Shown in pieces: positions 33,601 through 44,690 of a stretch of DNA of 64,000 nucleotides. Origin of the DNA: Lycorma delicatula (lineage: Eukaryota > Arthropoda > Insecta > Hemiptera > Fulgoridae); contig NC_134463.1 of the NCBI RefSeq assembly GCF_047948215.1, positions 97,368,657-97,432,656 of the forward strand. Direction: 5' to 3'. The position numbers and the translations under genes were made by a program. The notes beneath the pieces are model-generated. The model saw nothing but the letters and a program-made list of their open reading frames with translations, was not told where the DNA came from and did no database searches. The stretch's first letter is position 1. Each line of letters starts with the position of its first letter.

Positions 33601-34674
33601 ACAATCATCCTTTGTAATCTATATATTTGTTAAGAATAATTGTACACCATTTTTTTTTATATTTCGGGAAAATACGTATCAAAATACATTCATCGCTGTT
33701 AAAATACATATACAGTCAATTTTCATGTGAAAAGTCAAATTATCATTTCATATTACTTGCTCCAATTTTATCCGTTCTGCTTATTTTCATCTCTTATAAA
33801 GTTTTCTAACTTGGCTGTTTTTGGAAAGGTTTACATTCCATATGCTAATTCGTTCATTCTTTTCATTTCTTACCTATCATCTCATCCCTTGTCAAGTAAT
33901 AACAAATTCGTTATAATTTATCTGCTAATACCATATCGGAATAAAATATAAACAAATAATTTTAAAAAGAAGTTCCTTATTTGTTTCATAATATTATTTT
34001 TTATTTCAAAATAATGTTTTTTTTTTTTTGTAGGTATTTAATTACCCCGAATTAACAAAGGGAAATTTAAATGCCAATAATTGTTTTTGTAATTTTTTTT
34101 AATATTACCACCGTTTGAGTGAAATCGTAATCTAATACAAATAAAATACTTTGACAAAATTTTTCTTAATCTCATTGGTACATCTCCTTTAATCAAAATC
34201 TGTAATTTTGTAAGAGAATGGGATGAAAAATGTATTTCCGAAAATAATTCCAGGCGGTTACTAGAAATTGGTAAAGATCGACTGATTAAAAAATCATGAT
34301 ATTGACCACTACACTGATTTGTGAACGGTATTGCGTAGAAAGGTTCTGTTTTAATTCCTAATAAAATTATTGGTGTGTATTTGTTCATTTTGTATTGAAA
34401 TTAATTTGTTTCATATATTATGTATTAAATTAACTTTTATTGTGAAATCGATTGCTCTAAACTATGCATTGTTGACTATTTAAATGATATTCAAAACTGG
34501 GAAACTAATTTAAAATTCCATACGCAAATTAAATATATTTTTGTTCTGAATCTTTGCTTTTGCATCGAGAAATAAACAAAAAATTATATTTGAACTTACA
34601 TATGTTACACTCGTTATCTTTTAAATCTGCAAATTAGTAACAGTTTTAATAAGGTATTTTATTAGAAAAAAATT
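33601..34674. other. Gene-free AT-rich stretch
   Basis: A 116-codon minus ORF (34038-34388) and two short + ORFs are unrecognised. Confidence 0.45.
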
Positions 34675-36190
34675 TTGTCCGTTTTTTACTTACTTATACG
34701 AAGTAAAGAAAGCATTGTGATGGCAAAAATTTGGGTTTCCAGATTTCAACCGAAATATCCATTTTGATCATCCCTGAATCCAATTTGATTAATTTTGGCG
34801 TGACGTCTGTACATACGTACGCATGTATCTCGCATAACTCAAAAAAGGATTAGCCGTCGGATAGTGAAATTTTGGAACAAAACTGAATGGAATGTTAAAT
34901 GAAAAATTGAATTGGATGTTGTAACATCTAGTTGTGCACCTCTCCTTTGATTGCAATCGACTGGACCAAAAGTGTCCAAAAAAGCCCGAGATCCAAAAAC
35001 ATTTGGATTTTGGACGTTTTCTTAACTGTATTAATAAGTTCTCATTGAGAGATTTTCAACTACATATTATAAATGGTACTTATTTTCATTGGTTCCATAG
35101 TTATAGCCAAATAAAATTTTAAGTAATGAAATATTTGGATCATATAAGGGGATGGCACATCGGTTCGAATCAGACTTTATCACCATTTTTTTAACTTTTT
35201 TTTTTGTTAATTTAAATATATTAATTTTTTTAATAAGTAGCTGACCGGGCAATGCTTCACCATTGCCAGATTTGAGTGTGTATTTAATGTAAATTAAATG
35301 ATCGCGTTTGAAAGTTTTTTAAAACATTAAAAAACTGAACATTACATAGTTGACAAAATTTAACCTTTCACTTCATCTCATTTTCCCTTTCCCTTTTCCA
35401 CCTTTCTCCTTTACACCATTGTCCCATGTTCCTTTTACCATATTTCATTTTCTTCCTTTTTCTCTTTCCTCTTTTTCCATTTTCCGTTTTCCACTTTTTT
35501 ATTTTTTATCTTTTTCCATTCCCCCTTTTCCCAATTTCCCTTTTTTATTTTTCCCTTTCTCGTTTATCCCGCGCGTAAATCGGTCCAGTAGTTTTTTAGT
35601 CTTTAACAGACACACATACGAACATAGCCTTTTACATTTATAGAAAAGAAAGTCTGTTTGCATATTTGTTTGTTTGTTTTTTTGTTTCTTTGGTAAATAT
35701 CTTGACACCGGCACCACCTAGCAAGTATAGTTTTTGCAAAAATTTTTCTTTTCACGTAACTAATATATTCTGAATATGAGCCAAATCGGTCCATGAATAC
35801 AATTTGTCGAAATATCTCAACTTCAGCGTTTCCTAGCGGGTCCTGACTAATTCAGAAATCTTTGCGGGCGTGAGCACAACAGTTCACAAAAATTTCATTG
35901 CAGTTGGATGAATGGTATAGGTAGGAACGCATACGGGTCAAACAAAAAATTATTCATTTTTATATGGGCATACAAGATAATTAACTTCTGATTGTAAAAG
36001 AAATTTACGATAAATAATAATTCAATAGTAAAAATTAAAAAAAAAAACATGAAAAATTTCAGGAGTTATTAATGAAATAAAATTTTATGTACTTTTAAAA
36101 ATGTTTATATGTAACTTAATAGGCGTACAAGGAAGACATGTGTTGTCCATATCAGATTTTCTATATTTATTTAATTATATTTCAATTATT
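34675..36190 (+). repeat. Family D, copy 2, interrupted by element E
   Basis: The left part (34675-35237) matches copy 1 from GAAAGCATTGTGATGGC through TTGCAATCGACTGGACCAAA to GCACATCGGTTCGAATCAGA and TTTAAATATATTAATTTTTT. The right part (35972-36190) resumes exactly where copy 1 continues: TTCTGATTGTAAAAGAAATT, TTATTAATGAAATAAAATTT, TTAATAGGCGTACAAGGAAG. The intervening 734 bp are foreign. Confidence 0.85.
35238..35971 (+). mobile_element. Element E, copy 2 (Helitron-like candidate)
   Basis: Bounded by comparison with uninterrupted family D copy 1. It shares CCCGCGCGTAAATCGGTCCA, GACACACATACGAACA and CCTAGCGGGTCC with copy 1 of E. Read on the minus strand, it starts with TCTTGTATGCCCATATAAA after an A, and ends with a GGCAATG-GTGAAG-CATTGCC hairpin a few bases before CAGCTACTT. 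A 5' TC, a hairpin near the 3' end, insertion in AT-rich DNA and no clear target duplication are Helitron traits, but the required CTRR end is not exact here. No ORF is present. Confidence 0.5.
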
Positions 36191-36644
36191 TTTTTTCTTT
36201 CATAAATGATGATAAAGAGATATGATCAACAATATATTTAAGGGAATAAAATTTTTTTGACAAATAGGTTGTCATTAGAAAATTTTTTGCGGGAAATTAT
36301 AAATTTCAGAGAAAAATGCACCATAAGATTTTGCCATTAAAGACCATTAAAAAATTATTTCAAAAACAGTAAAAAATTTGTTTAATATCACACTGGTTCA
36401 AGTTATATAAAAATATATTGTTATAGTGGTAGTGTTGTAATTTGTTGTATAGTGGTGTCTATAATCTGTTACCCTTTCACGCAAAAACTACTCAACCGTT
36501 GAGCTGAAATTTTGCTTGAACATATTTTTTATACCTGAAACGAACTTAAGACTAATGCCATTACGAAATTTTTTACCGTTTCAAGCTGGTGGTCGTTTTA
36601 ATAAATTGGGGTAATAACCGAATTATGTTCTTTTTTGTTTTCCT
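36191..36644. other. Gene-free stretch
   Basis: Contains CGCAAAAACTACTCAACCGT near 36480, a phrase type common in dispersed insect repeats. No ORF seen. Confidence 0.4.
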
Positions 36645-38190
36645 TAGGGGAAGAAAAAGCTCTGCCAGCCGCCGCCAAGCTTGCTCTAACAAGTGCGGGG
36701 CTCTCGCCCACTAAAAAACCTCCTTCTCTAGTCACGCAGGGGACAGATCTAATCCACATGGTATGTACACAGCCCTAGCGCAATCACTCGGGCGCTCTTG
36801 TCATCGAATTAGAGTAGCCGGAGCGACGTCCCCAGGGGATCATCGGCGAACGATGATTCTGAGGAGCCCCCGTCTCACAACCCTTAAAGCTGGCCGCCGT
36901 CAGCCGTCCGGCATCGGTCGCTCCGCCTCAGGTCAAGCCTACCTGCTCCTCTCCTCTGCTGCTTTGTTTCGAATTATGGCTGACACGGCAGTCGTTACTC
37001 TCGTTCAAGCATCTCTGTCATCCAACATCACACTTATGGCATTATCCACCTTTACTGCTCCGTGGCCCAGCATGGCGTCTCTCAAGTCTTTTCACATGGG
37101 ACAAAAATACACTACGTTTTCCGCTATATCCTGCTTCCCACAATCATAACAGCATCTCGTGGTACTCCTACTCATGCGGTACAAGTAATTTTGAAAGCAT
37201 CCATGCCCTGATAGAAACTGGGTGAGCTTATAATTGTTTTATTGCTGTGCTTCCGCTCTACCCAGCTCTTGACATCACTGATGAGCCGCTGTGTCCACCG
37301 TCCCGTCCGCAGCATTTCACCTGTCGTTCCAAGTTCTAAACATTTCCTTGCAGCCACTTTCCTCTCACTCACCAAAAAAAAAAGTCTCATCCTGGCCTGC
37401 AGGTCAATCTGTGGCAACCAGCTATGACTGATGACGCCTCTCTACCTATCGACCGGTACCCTGCGATAATCTGCAGATTAAGCCGTTGTAGTTAGCTCAA
37501 CAACCTCCTTCTGTTGTGTACCCTGTCAAGAGCACCAATCCAAAAAGACACCTTATAGAGGACTACTGAAGAGTATATACTGGACAGTAGCCTCCTCTTC
37601 GCTGTCTTGGGGCCACCTACATTGCTCATCAACCTTGCCAGGGCTTGGATAATCCGCTCACTCTTTCTGACAGTTTCCTCAACATGTATGGAGAAAGATC
37701 ATCCAGCCAAATCCCCAGATACTTCGCCACTGGGCTGGGGTACACAAACGTTTCATCCACCCGGAACCGAAGAGGACTCAGTCTCCGGCGCCAAATCATA
37801 ACAACCTCCTTCACTTTATCATCTGCCATCCTCAGCCCATTAGTGGTCAGCCATCCCCTCACCAAGTCCACTGCCTCCTCTACCACACCTATCAGCTAGT
37901 CTTCGGTTTTACTGACTAACACCGCCAGGTCATCTGCAAATACCACTGGTGTGACCCCTTCCGGATACTCCTGTCGTAATACCCCATCGAATGCTATGTT
38001 CCCAAAGCTGGACCCAAAACTGACCCTTGAGGGTCACCCCTTTCGACAGAGAAACTTTCTTCTCCCGCCTCAGAATTTCCGATCACGTACCTGTTTCTGA
38101 AATACTCCTGTATGATTCTCCTTAGGTACGGCGGGATTTGCCTGTCCCGTAACTCAGGATAATCTCATCGTATAGTTCTTTGCCGATATT
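36645..38190 (-). pseudogene. R1-clade LINE ORF2, RT core to C-terminus
   Basis: This GC-rich island reads on the minus strand as R1-type ORF2. LRDRQIPPYLRRIIQEYFRN then RYVIGNSEAGEE lead to GDPQGSVLGPALGT (motif B) and ADDLAVLVS (motif C, in a shifted frame). Then come VVEEAVDLVRGWLTTNGLRM, VVMIWRRRLSPLRF and SPVAKYLGIWLDD (the KYLG signature). Further left, RTGRWTQRLISDVKSWVERK and the LTGHG.F-like FYQGMDAFKITC are followed by a Cys-rich end, CYDCGKQDIAENVVYFCPMC. The order is right, and at least three frameshifts separate the pieces. The 128-codon + ORF (36763-37149) is a shadow. The 5' half (endonuclease and ORF1) is missing. Boundaries are set by the GC change and are approximate. Confidence 0.9.
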
Positions 38191-39960
38191 CAACATTACC
38201 ATGGTATGAAGATGTAAAAGGATTAAATTATTGAATCCTTGATAAATTTTGTTTTATTAATTAAGGTGAAAACATTGCAAGAAACTGGTTGTAAAATAAT
38301 TATTTAAAAAAATGGAACCGACATCAAGACCATATAATGTGATGCACATGTATAGAATTATAAGATTCCCACTGCGCCTATTATGATTTTATTAACGGTG
38401 CTACATATCTTGTGCAGAAACTCACATTAACCTGACCTACAGAACACCATAAAACATCATCTAACGGGACGCATACATATAGAATATTAGGTAGGATTCC
38501 CACTGTCCCTACCTACCTGCCGGACGGCGAAAAATATTTTTTGACAACTTTCAGATCGATCTTTTGTATTTAAGAAATTTTTCCAACATCATAGAACGAC
38601 CGCGAAAAGCAGCTGCGTCGATAGTAAGAAGATTTACTTCAATCGGATTAATAGGATAAAAGTTATGCGCGAATAAACATAAAATAAAAATTATAAGGAT
38701 CGAATACATTGCCCCCTATTTCGAAGTTAGTTAAGAAGATTTATAGGAAATAATGTTTTCAAAAACTAATCAATAAATTAAAATTAAACTGGGAAACCTG
38801 CTTCACTCGCAACCATATAGAAAATTCATTCTTAATTATTTCGTATTGGTTAATACGAAATTTATAGAATTTTAAATTTTATTATACATTTTTTTTTTAA
38901 GTTTTTGCTATAATATGAATGTCGTGGAGATTTATCTTGTATAAACTCTGTAACATAAATTGTACTTTTATTACTTTGAACATTATATTTTCCCATTCTT
39001 TTTTGAAATAAGTTTATTCTTCTCCTGCACTATGAAAAGGAAGTAGAATAAGATACGGTTTGTAAATAGGAGGAAGTTATATATACGTTATTTTAAACTA
39101 ACCTTTTACTTTCAACTTGGATGATCTAAAATGAGTTTGCTTTTTGTTTGCTGTAAAATTTTCTAATATTTTTTTTTATTTTTATTATTTTTTTATTAAT
39201 TTCTATATATTTTACTGACTGTGAATAATTACCCAATTGAATTGCATATCTAGTTTAGTTTAAAATTTTTTAAATTAAAAAAAAAATGACTTACGATTTG
39301 GATGTTTATCGTTAAAATAAGTATTTATTAAACTTAACTAATCTATTAAAATACTAAATAAAATTTATTTTGAGATTCAATTCTAAGTATTATTATTTGT
39401 AAAAAAAAATGAGTAAATACGAAAAAATATTTTTTACGTTAATGCACAGTTAGAAAAAAAAATTATATCGTAGTGTTTGTTAAATTGCCGATTGAGAGGA
39501 TAGAAGCAGTCACTCTTGTTTTATTTCTTACGTCATAATTAAAAATACTATGAAGACTACAAATTATATTGTAATGTGTAATAAAACTTTTTCGTCAAAA
39601 ATAAGGTATCGGGTTTTTTTGCAAATGTTTACGTTTTAGTGTCAACTAGACGAAAAACATACGTATGTACTAATTTGTATGTGCGTACGTACATAGATGC
39701 ACGTTTGTATACTTAACGTAGATCTGTCGCACTTTTGACTTTATATTACAGGCTTGACCGAATCAATTTTCTTCAAATTTGGCTCAAATATTTCTACATG
39801 TGGAAAATAATTCATACAATTTTTTTTTCAAAATTCGTTAAGAGAGGATATCGCAAAAAAAAACAATCTCTATTTTTTTCAGCGAAAACTATTAAAGCAA
39901 ATTTATTACCTACAATACATAAATAAATAATAAATAATTTTATATAAATAATCCAAAATA
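38191..39960. other. Gene-free stretch with a short internal direct repeat
   Basis: The sequence ATAGAAT..(TA)AGATTCCCACTG occurs at about 38352-38378 and again, as ATAGAAT...AGGATTCCCACTG, at 38481-38506. No coding sequence is recognised. Confidence 0.4.
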
Positions 39961-39961
39961 C

Positions 39962-40396
39962 GTTTTTCAAGAAATTAACCTCCAGGTCATCAGCAAAAAG
40001 TATACATTCTATTTTTTTCTCCCGATTTTTATCCCTCTTTCCCCATTCAGACAGCATTTAATTTTTTCTTCCAGATGTATACTAAACAGTGTCGGTAACA
40101 TGCAGCATCCCTGCCTCACTCCCTTTCCGATTCCTATCTTCCTGTCATTTTGTCTTCTACCCTTACTTTTATTCTCTGATACATCTATTTTATTAGCGGT
40201 CTCTGTTTCCAGTCAATTCCCTTTTTTCCCAGAATTAGCAGTAATCATTCCATCTAACTCTGTCAGACGCCTCTTCTAGGTCGACAAATGCAACATACAT
40301 TCTACTCCTCCATTCCATGTATTTCTCACCTGTTACTCTTAGCAGACATGTAGCGTCCCTTATTTCAAAACCTGTTGTAAACCCATACCGTTCTTA
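39962..40396 (-). pseudogene. LINE RT palm, inverted 5' segment
   Basis: On the minus strand it reads, from 40396 leftwards, RYGFTTGFEIRDATCLLRVT, MECMLHLSTSKRRL-type palm sequence, then GKGVRQGCCMLPTLFSIHLE-like motif B patches. It ends in IECILFADDLEVNF (motif C with FADD) at 39985-40015. The element stops just after motif C. The following thumb and C-terminus are found on the other strand immediately to the right. Confidence 0.75.
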
Positions 40397-40800
40397 CAAA
40401 CGGGAACGATGAGAAAGGCAGGCGGAAAACGAATTGAGGCTTTTGAGAAGCGGGTGTAATGTAGAATGATAAATGTCAGATGGCAAGACTGCGTTACAAT
40501 TGAGGAAGTGTTAATGAGAATCGGAGAGAAAAGGAAAATTTAAAATGCGATTAAATGATTAAATATAGGAATAGGATCTAGCTAGGACATTGTATGAGAA
40601 GGTGTATTAGTATATGCGGTAAAAGGCTTGGTGAATGGAAGGAAAGAAAGAGAAAGGCAGAGGTTTCAAATGATGAATGGAATTATGGAAAAGAGAAAAT
40701 ATGCTGAAATAAAGAGGTTAGCAAACGAAAGAACAAGGTGGAGACCAGCAACCGTGACAGAACCTGCCCTACTAATGGCAAAACTCTATGAATGAATGAA
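40397..40800 (+). pseudogene. LINE ORF2 C-terminus and 3' end, forward segment
   Basis: The + strand begins at KRIEAFEKRV, CRMINVRWQDCVTIEEVLMR and IGEKRKI, the thumb segment that normally lies well after the FADD motif. It continues with KGLVNGRKERERQRFQMMNG, KRKYAEIKRLANERTRWRPA and LLMAKLYE, then a stop within an ATGA-repeat tail (TATGAATGAATGAATGATC). With the inverted palm to its left, this is one LINE copy carrying a 5' inversion. Confidence 0.8.
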
Positions 40801-41414
40801 TGATCTTTTAGACTTTATTGAAGAGGGTGTTAGATTTAGAGAAAACTTTACTTACTCAAATATATTAAGCATAAATTATATATATGAATATTTTCAGAAT
40901 TTTTTTTTTGCAAATGTATTCCCTATCTTTAAAAAATGTAATATTTGGTTTATTGTTTTTTGGCTCTACCTCTAAATTTTTTTCTGTACTTTTCTTCTTC
41001 ACTTACAGGACTATTAAAATTAAAGTACCTCTGACACCTACATTATATTACTGTACCCAAAATGAGAAGAATTCTTTTCATGACTATCATAAACTTTATT
41101 TCATTACAATTATTATTTTAATTTATCCTTTTGTTAAGGATCATGTTTTTATAGAGAAATTTTTCTTAAATTTTCTCCCCAAATTAAGGAAGCACCAAAA
41201 ATACAAAATTTTTTTATTCGAAGTTTGATAATTTAAATCTTATTTTGGTAATTATGAAATCACGTAATTCTTTTTTTAATGTTGTAAACCGTAAGAACTT
41301 CAAAAAAATATTTAAAACAGAATTTTATTTTTATCACGTAAATAAAACTTTAAAGTGTTCTCTGAAATAAACATAAGAAAAAAGTTCAAAATATATATAT
41401 CAAACTATATATAC

Positions 41415-41467
<53 letters not shown>

Positions 41468-43224
41468 CATATTAAGACATCGATATTTATCATCCCGCAC
41501 AATTTCGCCTTTCACAATAAAGCTTTTTCACGTAATTCTTTTAATCTTAAACTGCGTGTGTATAAAAGTACCATGATGTAACACTATTAAAACGATTTAC
41601 TAGAATAACAAGCATTTTATACCAGATTTACTATGACCAGGAGTAAAGTGATTTTTTTTTCAAATGACACCTTATTTTTAAACACCACAAGAATTGAGTG
41701 TTCGATGATCATCATTCCTCTTAGGAAAGTAACTATTATAGATTAGTGTCTTTTGCCACAGTTGCCTTAAATTGAATGACAGTCATAAGTAAGGTGAAAC
41801 AACATTATTACGTATCCGTTTTTGTGTAAAACTCATATGAAATAATATTTACATTTAACTATTTTTATTTAGATCTGCAAATTTGTATCTTTATTTAAAG
41901 GTAATAAAAAGAATAATAGGGAAAAATAAATCCGGATCAGAATCATGTTGAAAGAAGATATACTTTTCATTAAATTTATGAATCGTGCTGTAATCCAGCT
42001 CTAATCGGACTGTGCTGTTAACAAGACATTTTAATTACAGCAGGATTATAAAGTCATTTTTAAATCCAGCTTGGGAGAGATTAGCGTATGTGAGTAATTT
42101 TTGTATTCTACGTTCAACCATTTAATTTTTAAGCGTTATAAAATAACTATGTTTTCAAGTTTTTAGGTTGTTTCTTTAAAAATAATTCTTGCATGTTAAT
42201 GTATTTAAAAACTCTTGTCGGGTTAAGCCAAATAATTTTAGCCATTACTTTTTTTACAGCGTTTTTAAACAGGCTATTGATTTATTTATTGAATTAAAGA
42301 AATTTGTGTTAAAGGTAGCATACTCATATACTCTTTAAATCTTAAAGGGATATTAAATTGTAGTCGTAGGAATCTACGCGAAGAATTTGTTATGTGAAGA
42401 AATTTGTATTAAATACTTTACTTAAAGACTATTTGTGTTAGAATTTATTTAAGAAAAGGTAAAAGGAGAATTTTAAAAGGTAGTATAAATAAAAACGGCT
42501 TAAGGATTACATTTAAAGGATGACTGAAAATGTGCAAGACAAGCCAAAGAAGGTGATTGCACCCTTCCTAGTAACCCGATTGTAGAAAGCAGAAAAGCCG
42601 ACTTTACTATTCAACTCGCACACATACAACTACATGAACCATATACAACACGCGCGCATGCACACACACGCACGCAGAGAAACCTTAATTCTTACAGCAA
42701 TCAACTAAGGGGACCCAATCTAACTCACAGGTCACTACTTTACTTCTTCCACTTCTAATTACCGACCTCCACCTATAAAACGTAACGTTTTCGCAAAGCA
42801 CTATCTTATCTTGCACATCAACATTACTAAACGTTACCCGTACTATAACTCGTACCGTTCTTCATTCTCATTGGCTGAAATGTTATAAAATTGATTACAG
42901 ATACAACAGTATTGTATAAGTAAAAACTCACACGATAAGATCTCTTTTTCTTTTATTGATGATCACTTGATGTCAGTAAAATGTCAAAATAATTCATATG
43001 TTAACTTTATTAATATATACATACATGTATAAATACTGTAAGATCATATTATACAATAATTTGGTTTAGTCACTCGAAGCAACTAACTACAGACAACTTT
43101 ATGATTATGTATAATTTCCGGATGTTAGTGATTTATTTTTTAGAAAATCTGGCAACAATACGACTACTTTAATTATAGTTACTAATCAACTATTTACTTA
43201 CAGTATGAAATGAATTTTTTAGTA
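40801..43224. other. Gene-free stretch
   Basis: Only unrecognised AT-rich ORFs (largest 40884-41228). The segment 42530-42880 is less T-rich, holds a CA/CG repeat near 42655-42680, a TATAAAA string at 42775 and an inverted CCAAT (CATTGGCTG) near 42870, but no open frame follows. Confidence 0.4.
41397..41464. repeat. (TA)n microsatellite
   Basis: More than 30 AT units, with short interruptions at the left end. Confidence 0.95.
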
Positions 43225-43312
43225 CATAAAAAATGCCACGCATGTTTGAGATTCGAACCCAGAACGTTTCGGATGAAAGACAGAAACGCTACCACTCCGC
43301 CATAGATAACCA
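43225..43312 (-). mobile_element. SINE family C head, diverged
   Basis: On the minus strand: ATGGCGGAGTGGTAGCGTTT (A-box region), TTTCATCCGAAACG and GGGTTCGAATCTC (B box), then GGCATTTTTTATG. It matches the 14.4-kb copy head. The tail is hardly recognisable. Confidence 0.7.
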
Positions 43313-43539
43313 TACAAAAATTATAATCACACAGAATAAGTTGTGTAATATCAGTCAATTTTTCAAGTAATATTTTAAATATATTTAGAATAGTTCTTGC
43401 TAAATATTAAAAATTATTGTAGGTAAATAAAGTAAGTTTTTTCTTAATAAAGGAAATATAGCTAGCCTTCAAGATAAAGCCTTATTATTATTATTATTTT
43501 TAAATGAATGCAAATTAACTTGACAAATCGGGGGAGTCT

Positions 43540-44690
43540 TCCTATTTGATACCCGATAGTATCGGATCCCTAATAATTATTCTAACGAAGAAGCGTATCG
43601 ACACCCTCCTCTCCCTTCGGGTCAGGGTAGAGGTTGTCGAGACTAAGCCGGCCGCAAAGTACCTCGGTATGATGATTGACCGGAAACTCAGCTTTGCTGA
43701 GCAGCTTCGGAGAGCCGCCGACAAAGCTGCGAGAGCCATAAATGCTCACAGCCGGCTCATAGCGAATATCGGCAGACCAGCCGACGGCGATTGCTGATGT
43801 CCACCGTGCATTCCGTTCTGTTATTCGGGGTGGAAGTGTGGGCCCAGGCATTAACAGTCGAAAGAAATCGGAAGCAGCTCGATATACGCCTCCGTAATAC
43901 GCCTCCGCGTATCGGACGGTTTTCGAGCCTTTAGTACTGGTAGTTGCTGGCGTCATACCCATTGCTATTTTGGCAAAGGAGCACCAGGCGACCTTCAGGT
44001 GGTGACGGGCAGGCGATGACCGGGAGACCATTGTCAACGAGAAACGCATTCGCACGTTTCTCGCATGGTAAGAGACCTGGATCTGCGAGACCAGAGGACG
44101 ATGGACCGCAAGGCTTATTATCCCTCTGGTCAGACTGTGGACGGAGCGGCGGCATGGAGAGGTGGAGTACCGCATGACCCAGTTTTTAACGGGTCACGGA
44201 TACTTCCGCGATTACCTGTGGGTCATAGGGAAAGTGCCATCCCCCGACTGCATCTATTGCCCCGGTGTATGGGACGACGCCGAGCACACCTTTTTCAAAT
44301 ATGTTCGGTGGGCGACAGATCGAGGGGACACTAGAGGCGGATCTTGGAGCACTGAGCCCCCACAACGTGGTTGCGATGATGCTCCATAACCTGAGCAGGT
44401 GGGAGAGTGTAGCCCGATCCGTCGGTAGCATTCTACCGACGAATATAATTCTTGGTCTCGATAGGACCAAGAAGGGTGTCCTGGATAGCCCTGAAAATTA
44501 GTAGCGGCCTTCTCGGACTAGTATAGGAGTAGTCGGATGGAAATAATGTGGTAAACGGTTCCGGGTCGAGTCCTGGTAGAAAGGGAGATGGTTTTAGTCG
44601 GTAGTCTGCTGATAGTGATTGGATAATACCGTCAGTGGGAGCCCGACACTCCGTGCGTAAGTGCATTTACACCTCCTTCCACAAAAAAAT
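43540..44690 (+). pseudogene. R1-clade LINE ORF2 C-terminal half with 3' UTR
   Basis: Starting inside the RT thumb, the + strand reads IILTKKRIDTLLSLRVRVEV, KPAAKYLGMMIDRKLSF and AADKAARAINAHSRLIANIG. After a shift come STVHSVLLFGVEVWAQALTV and ERNRKQLDIRLRN. The C-terminal zone follows: VEYRMTQFLTGHGYFRDYLW, CIYCPGVWDDAEHTFF (knuckle with AEH), LEADLGALSPHNVVAMMLHN and ILPTNIILGLDRTKK. The 3' UTR from about 44505 to 44690 contains GGTTCCGGGTCGAGTCCTGG and CACTCCGTGCG, and ends in an A-rich tail. At least four frame changes are present. The island is about 55% GC against a background near 30%. Long ORFs on the minus strand (such as 43582-44175) are shadows. Confidence 0.92.

Noticed and set aside
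36763..37149. 128-codon + ORF
   Set aside because: Antisense to R1-type ORF2 C-terminus, which reads in the right motif order on the minus strand.
42530..42880. Promoter-like patch with TATAAAA and inverted CCAAT
   Set aside because: No open frame or exon-like structure downstream; probably compositional coincidence.
43582..44175. 197-codon minus ORF, the longest in the window
   Set aside because: Antisense to the R1-type ORF2; the GC-rich coding island suppresses stops on the other strand.
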